From contig MKTC01000007.1 of NCBI GenBank assembly GCA_001897535.1, forward strand, positions 168,493-232,492: a DNA stretch of 64,000 nucleotides, written 5' to 3'. Position 1 is the stretch's first letter; each line of letters begins with the position of its first letter. Positions 60,432 through 64,000 of the stretch are shown here, piece after piece. The notes under the pieces are model-generated. The model was not told the DNA's origin, ran no database searches, and saw only the letters and a list, made by a program, of their open reading frames with translations. This DNA comes from Bacteroidetes bacterium 37-13 (GTDB lineage: Bacteria > Bacteroidota > Bacteroidia > Chitinophagales > LD1). The position numbers and the translations under genes are program-made.

Positions 60432-60833
60432 TTAAACTTTAAACTGCATTTCGCAGGTAGCTCCATTATCGGAGAAAATTACCATATCGGCAAGTTTCAT
60501 AATTAAGAAAACTCCTCTGCCACTTGTTTTTTCAAGGTTTTCCGGGCTGGTTGGATCCGGCAAATTATTATAGTCGAAACCTGGACCTTCGTCTTTTACA
60601 GTAAAAGACATGATTTGATGCTTTGGGTCATGTTCAACATTGATTGTTACTTTTTTGGAAGTATCGCCTTTGTTGCCGTGCAATATGGCGTTGTTGGTTG
60701 CTTCGGTAAGGCACACCAATATATTTCCAAAGGCATCATCGCCAAAGTTGTGAGCTGCATGTAACTCTTCAATAAAATTTTCTACTAATGCAATATTCTT
60801 AATTTCTGATGCGAATTCTAATGTGTTCACCAT
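60432..60833 (-). CDS. RsbW/SpoIIAB-like ATP-binding protein (anti-sigma or histidine-kinase-like)
   Basis: A 133-aa GHKL ATPase domain alone. It has the N-box EATNNAILHGN, G1 DEGPGFDYN, and G2 TSGRGVFLIMKLAD. Such proteins bind sigma factors and phosphorylate STAS anti-sigma antagonists. No sigma factor, STAS protein or PP2C phosphatase is adjacent, so the partner is unknown. It is coupled to ybeY with 1 base between. Confidence 0.85.
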   Translation of the reverse strand: MVNTLEFASEIKNIALVENFIEELHAAHNFGDDAFGNILVCLTEATNNAILHGNKGDTSKKVTINVEHDPKHQIMSFTVKDEGPGFDYNNLPDPTSPENLEKTSGRGVFLIMKLADMVIFSDNGATCEMQFKV

Positions 60834-60940
60834 GTTTTAAAGCTATTATTCGGAAACATTTCTGTTTTGTTGCGCAATGCTAATATAATTTATGGTATGA
60901 TATAATGAAATTTTGTGCGCTCACTTTTTTTCTGTTAGAT

Positions 60941-61795
60941 TTAGTATTCAAGCTGAGCTTTTACCATGCGTTCTTTGCCAAAAATGTCTTTTCTAACTTC
61001 AATATTTTTAAATTTTAGAGTTCTTAAAAGTTGCTCAGTTTCTTTTGCTTTTGAAAAATGGATTTCAAAAAAAAGTTGCCCGTTTTTATTGAGTAATCCA
61101 TTGATGCATTGATGTGCAATATTTTCGTAGAAAATAAGTGCTTTGTTGCTTGGTGTAAAAAGCGCACAATGTGGCTCAAAATTTAGTACGTTTTTTTCTA
61201 TTTGTTCTTTTTCATTTTCAGGAATATATGGCGGGTTACTCACTACAATATCAAAAGAATTGTTTAGAGAAGTTTGCTCTAAAATATTGTGTTTAAAAAA
61301 CTGAATTGGCAAGTTGTGTTGTTGTGAATTTTGGCTTGCAGTTTGTAGCGCATCTTCGCTAATATCACAAGCAAATATTTCTGCGTTTGGAAGTAGTTTT
61401 TTTAAGCCGATAGCAATGCAGCCGGAGCCTGTACCAATGTCTAAAATTTTTCCGCTAAAATTATCTTTTGCTTCTTTTGCAATCCATTCTACTAATTCTT
61501 CAGTTTCGGGTCGTGGAATTAAAACTGAAGAATTTACATTGAATTTCATGCCTAAAAAATAAACTTCTCCTAAAACATATTGAACGGGTTCTGAGTTTAA
61601 TAATCGCTCAAGAATTGCTTTTAGTTCATCTTGTTGATTGGTGGTGAGAAGCTGATAGCGGCTCATTTCCAATTTTAAAGAATTGAGTTCAAGTACTTTT
61701 TCAAAAACCCATTGCACAATGGCTTTTGTTTCTCTTTGGTCGTAAATTTTTAGAAGATTTTCTCTGTAAAGTTGCAAGATTTCGGCAACACTCAT
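60941..61795 (-). CDS. prmC: Peptide chain release factor glutamine N5-methyltransferase
   Basis: Methylates the GGQ glutamine of release factors. It has 284 aa. The N-terminal helical part is followed by the SAM site KILDIGTGSGCIAIGLKK and the catalytic NPPYIPENEK. Length and motifs are normal. Its start overlaps the stop of the upstream TPR gene by 4 bases. No terminator is obvious after it. Confidence 0.95.
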   Translation of the reverse strand: MSVAEILQLYRENLLKIYDQRETKAIVQWVFEKVLELNSLKLEMSRYQLLTTNQQDELKAILERLLNSEPVQYVLGEVYFLGMKFNVNSSVLIPRPETEELVEWIAKEAKDNFSGKILDIGTGSGCIAIGLKKLLPNAEIFACDISEDALQTASQNSQQHNLPIQFFKHNILEQTSLNNSFDIVVSNPPYIPENEKEQIEKNVLNFEPHCALFTPSNKALIFYENIAHQCINGLLNKNGQLFFEIHFSKAKETEQLLRTLKFKNIEVRKDIFGKERMVKAQLEY

Positions 61796-62718
61796 TCTGC
61801 AAGTTTAATTTTTTGCATTAAATTTTCTGCTTCTGAAATATGTTTAGTTACTTTTAAATTGTAGAAAATATCTAATGCTAATTTACAGTTTTCTTTTGCA
61901 GAATCGTATTGTTCTCTTTTAAAAAAGGCAGTAGCCATTTGTAAATAGGCAAGCCCAACATTTCTGCTATTTGTATGCGCTTTTAGCAAATCTATAGCTT
62001 CTTTCATGTAGCCTATACCTAATTTATCTTCGCCAGATAAAAACTTAAAGTATCCAATATTAAATTGAGCCATTGCTATGTTTTTTTGGTTGCGGTTGGC
62101 GCCATTATTTAGGGAGATAATTCTTCGCAGCAAGGCAAATTTTTGTGTGTATTCATCTTCGGCAAGCAACAGAGCTAAGCGGTTTAAACAAAGTGACATC
62201 CCATTTATATCATTAAGGTATTCAAAAAAATGAAGTGCATTGCGCGTGTAAATGGCAAGTTTCTCTTTGCTTTCATTTTTGCGATGAGAGCCGGAGCGGT
62301 TATACCAAAGAGAAGCATATAATTTCCATTTTTCGTTGTTATCTACGTTCTCAATTAACTCTAAGCAGTGAAAAACTTTTGTGTAAATTTTATCTGCTTC
62401 ACTATAGCGTTCGTGAATATCATAGTTGAGTGCTAATTGACGATAAATTTGTGCGATGTCTAAACAAGGATTATCAGCAGGAACTAAATGCTGTATAAAG
62501 AATAAACACAGTTCTTCATGTAGTTCATACTTTTGTTGCTTAAATAATTCCTCAACTATCAAAAAAGCAATTTGTGCTGAATTTTTGTATTCAGATAATG
62601 CAATTGCCTTTTCATAATCTATAAAGTGTTGCTGTAATAAAATATTATAAGTAACACCTAATGAGGTATTGCACTTCTGAGATAGCTTAGCTAATACTTT
62701 AGAGTGGCTTGTGTGCAT
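61792..62718 (-). CDS. TPR-like helical repeat protein
   Basis: A 308-aa cytosolic all-helical protein with degenerate tetratricopeptide repeats, clearest at DIAQIYRQLALNYDIHERYS, IAMAQFNIGYFKFLSGEDK and VGLAYLQMATAFFKREQYDS. No catalytic or DNA-binding domain is seen. It resembles the sensor part of Rap-type regulators but lacks other evidence. It is translationally coupled to prmC. A TATATTTG box at 62746-62739 could start transcription 17 nt before its ATG. Confidence 0.7.
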   Translation of the reverse strand: MHTSHSKVLAKLSQKCNTSLGVTYNILLQQHFIDYEKAIALSEYKNSAQIAFLIVEELFKQQKYELHEELCLFFIQHLVPADNPCLDIAQIYRQLALNYDIHERYSEADKIYTKVFHCLELIENVDNNEKWKLYASLWYNRSGSHRKNESKEKLAIYTRNALHFFEYLNDINGMSLCLNRLALLLAEDEYTQKFALLRRIISLNNGANRNQKNIAMAQFNIGYFKFLSGEDKLGIGYMKEAIDLLKAHTNSRNVGLAYLQMATAFFKREQYDSAKENCKLALDIFYNLKVTKHISEAENLMQKIKLAE

Positions 62719-62738
62719 CGTGAAAAGTCATTCACATG

Positions 62739-62746
62739 CAAATATA
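62739..62746 (-). promoter_or_regulatory. Possible -7 box of the TPR-prmC operon
   Basis: TATATTTG on the minus strand matches TAnnTTTG, about 21 bp before the ATG. No TTG lies at the -33 distance. Confidence 0.4.
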
Positions 62747-62777
62747 CAATTATGTCCTCAATGTAGATTGAGGAATT

Positions 62778-63173
62778 CTAAAGTGTATAGCAAATTTTGC
62801 GTGTACCCTTTCTAAAAACAGGTCCTTTAGGTTTGCCAGTTAAGTTTTGATCAATAGAAGTATATAGCCAACAATCGTCAATTTTCACAGTTGAACCATC
62901 AGTGGCTTTTATCTCGGCAATAACAATTTTAAAATCGGTCTTGGTTCCTCTATCCATACGGATATTTATTGGAGTTTTAGCTGCAATTACAGTTTTGCCA
63001 TTTACTACAACATCTTTTTCAACTTCAAATAAGCCGGCTCCCCCGTTCGATTGAAGTATTTTTTGAGTAAAATCTTGTGTTACCACCATTGCTACAAGAG
63101 TTTTGGTTGGTATAGATTGTGCAAAAGCAGAAACAGATAGAGATAAAATAAATAATAAAATAGTGTTTTTCAT
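62778..63173 (-). CDS. Small exported protein of unknown function
   Basis: A 131-aa protein from the ATG at 63171-63173. A TTG seven codons upstream falls inside the -7 promoter box, so it is rejected. The signal peptide MKNTILLFILSLSVSAFAQ precedes a beta-rich body with GGAGLFEVEKDVVVNGKTVI, IKATDGSTVKIDDCWLYTS and a C-terminal KGTRKICYTL with a cysteine. It is not recognised. It has its own promoter. Confidence 0.75.
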   Translation of the reverse strand: MKNTILLFILSLSVSAFAQSIPTKTLVAMVVTQDFTQKILQSNGGAGLFEVEKDVVVNGKTVIAAKTPINIRMDRGTKTDFKIVIAEIKATDGSTVKIDDCWLYTSIDQNLTGKPKGPVFRKGTRKICYTL

Positions 63174-63191
63174 ATTGTAAATTGTTTTACG

Positions 63192-63221
63192 CAAATTTAT
63201 TAAACAAAAAAGCTACCTCAA
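63192..63221 (-). promoter_or_regulatory. Promoter of the 62778 gene
   Basis: On the minus strand TTG (63221-63219), 19 nt, then TAAATTTG (63199-63192): a full consensus match. The -33 element lies in the loop side of the preceding gene's terminator. The leader would be about 15 nt. Confidence 0.65.
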
Positions 63222-63241
63222 AATTTTGAAGTAGCTTTTCT
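63205..63241 (-). terminator. Intrinsic terminator after the 63257 gene
   Basis: AGCTAC (63211-63216) pairs with GTAGCT (63231-63236). Further pairs run inward after one mismatch, and A/T runs lie on both sides. On the minus strand the stem is followed by TTTTTTG. The A-run on the other side makes it potentially two-way. Confidence 0.8.
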
Positions 63242-63256
63242 TATTTTAGTTGAAAA

Positions 63257-63838
63257 TTATTTTTTAGGAGCAGTTCCAGAAGTTCCGAAACAAAAAACGG
63301 TAGTGTTTGAAGTTGCACCTGAAATTGTGTTTTGCAAAGCATATTCTGTACCGCCAGCAAGTGGTGTTACAGGGCGAAATTTGTAAACACCTGGTTCAAC
63401 TTTTTCGTATTCCAATTTTATGTCATCGCGCTTTACTGATTTTCCTTTAGCTCCAAAAGCAGCTCCTATGGCAGCCGCAGATTGTGCTAATTCTAATTCG
63501 CGTGTTTTTTTAGCAGGAATAACTTTAGTTAAGTTCCATGCTGTTTCTGGATCTGTTTCAGCATCAGGCATTTTAACTATAAAACTTGCATCGGCAGGGT
63601 CAATAACAACCGGAGATTTCTCTCCCAAAATATTTACAAAGGTTACAACAGAAGCTCCATAAGAGAAACCTTTTGTTTTACTTTTTACCTCTGCTACTAC
63701 TTTTTCAAGCTTTGCTAAGCTGCCATCTGCTTTTAAAAGCATTGGAACGTTTTTGAAGTCAGGAATTTGTGCAGTCTGTCCGAACATAACTGCAGAAAGC
63801 ATCATAACCGATGCGAAGAGTGTTGTTACTTTTTTCAT
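63257..63838 (-). CDS. Exported protein of unknown function
   Basis: A 193-aa protein with a signal peptide (TLFASVMMLSAVMFGQ). The body holds LLKADGSLAKLEKVVAEVKS, FVNILGEKSPVVIDPADAS and a C-terminal beta-rich part with YEKVEPGVYKFRPVTPLAGG and TTVFCFGTSGTAPKK. The central domain resembles periplasmic beta-sandwich proteins with a predicted GxEY motif, but no family is recognised. It is followed by its own terminator. Confidence 0.75.
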   Translation of the reverse strand: MKKVTTLFASVMMLSAVMFGQTAQIPDFKNVPMLLKADGSLAKLEKVVAEVKSKTKGFSYGASVVTFVNILGEKSPVVIDPADASFIVKMPDAETDPETAWNLTKVIPAKKTRELELAQSAAAIGAAFGAKGKSVKRDDIKLEYEKVEPGVYKFRPVTPLAGGTEYALQNTISGATSNTTVFCFGTSGTAPKK

Positions 63839-63939
63839 GTTTTTTAATTTAATAACCCAAAGGAGTAAAAAAAAACTGAAAAGTTTAATTTGGAAGTAAG
63901 AATTTTAAAAAATTGGAATGAAAAGATAGAAATAGAAAA

Positions 63940-63961
63940 AGGGTCGCATTATGGCGACCCT
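63940..63961 (-). terminator. Intrinsic terminator of a leftward gene beyond the right edge
   Basis: AGGGTCGC (63940-63947) pairs with GCGACCCT (63954-63961) across a 6-nt loop. On the minus strand TTTTTC follows. It would end a gene entering from the right, whose stop may be the TAG at 63993-63991. The remaining 63839-63939 is AT-rich without a visible gene. Confidence 0.75.
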
Positions 63962-64000
63962 CCTCTGACTATGGACACTTTGTTTGGTGACTAAAAAATG

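Overview
The window comes from a Bacteroidota chromosome. The evidence is type IX secretion (T9SS) sorting domains on several exported proteins, an HU-CCDC81/SPOR envelope protein, a PUR-type DUF3276 protein, a lipoprotein of the BamA/TamL class, clade II nos genes, very few recognisable Shine-Dalgarno sites, and promoters of the form TTG-N18-20-TAnnTTTG. Base composition is AT-rich throughout. No rRNA, tRNA, CRISPR array, transposase, integrase or phage gene was seen.

Layout. 1-5787: a cut-off hotdog thioesterase, tyrosine phenol-lyase, a TonB-dependent receptor, engB and ribBA. 5799-12134: a glycan locus with two overlapping GT4 genes, a GT39-like membrane transferase, a T9SS cargo and a GT2. 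12139-21846: a bile-acid-type symporter with a TauD-like dioxygenase, an HU/SPOR protein beside a protein made only of sorting-domain-like modules, a lipoprotein, glyA, a TamL-like outer membrane protein and a TrmH methyltransferase. 21986-26806: ilvE, trxA, a small barrel protein, and a five-gene ribosomal block (rplE-rpsN-rpsH-rplF-rplR) cut away from the rest of the spc operon and carrying its own promoter and terminator. 27043-42657: mostly housekeeping (dprA, folA, acyl-CoA dehydrogenase, guaA, deoxynucleoside kinase, trpS, gatC, aldehyde dehydrogenase, then a rightward run of phosphatase, oxidoreductase, pseudouridine synthase, deoC, SPOR protein and M20 hydrolase).

42614-48161 is the most unusual part. 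Two T9SS surface-protein genes sit between two near-identical 46-bp copies of the 3' end of the M20 hydrolase gene, so the pair looks inserted. The first gene begins, directly after ATG AAA, with nine tandem copies of an 8-bp unit that is open in all frames, which is the architecture of a phase-variable locus.

48171-54478 is a complete leftward nos operon for N2O respiration: cytochrome c, nosZ, an uncharacterised four-helix membrane protein, nosL, nosD, nosF and nosY. An FNR/CRP-type palindrome lies upstream at a spacing compatible with activation from about -61.5. 54715-64000: an ABC exporter, a sulfate-activation operon (DUF2061, cysC, cysD, cysN) with a dispersed repeat inside it, ybeY with an RsbW-like kinase, prmC with a TPR protein, and two small secreted proteins.

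Function names rest on motifs read by eye. No database search was possible, and promoter and hairpin calls are predictions.
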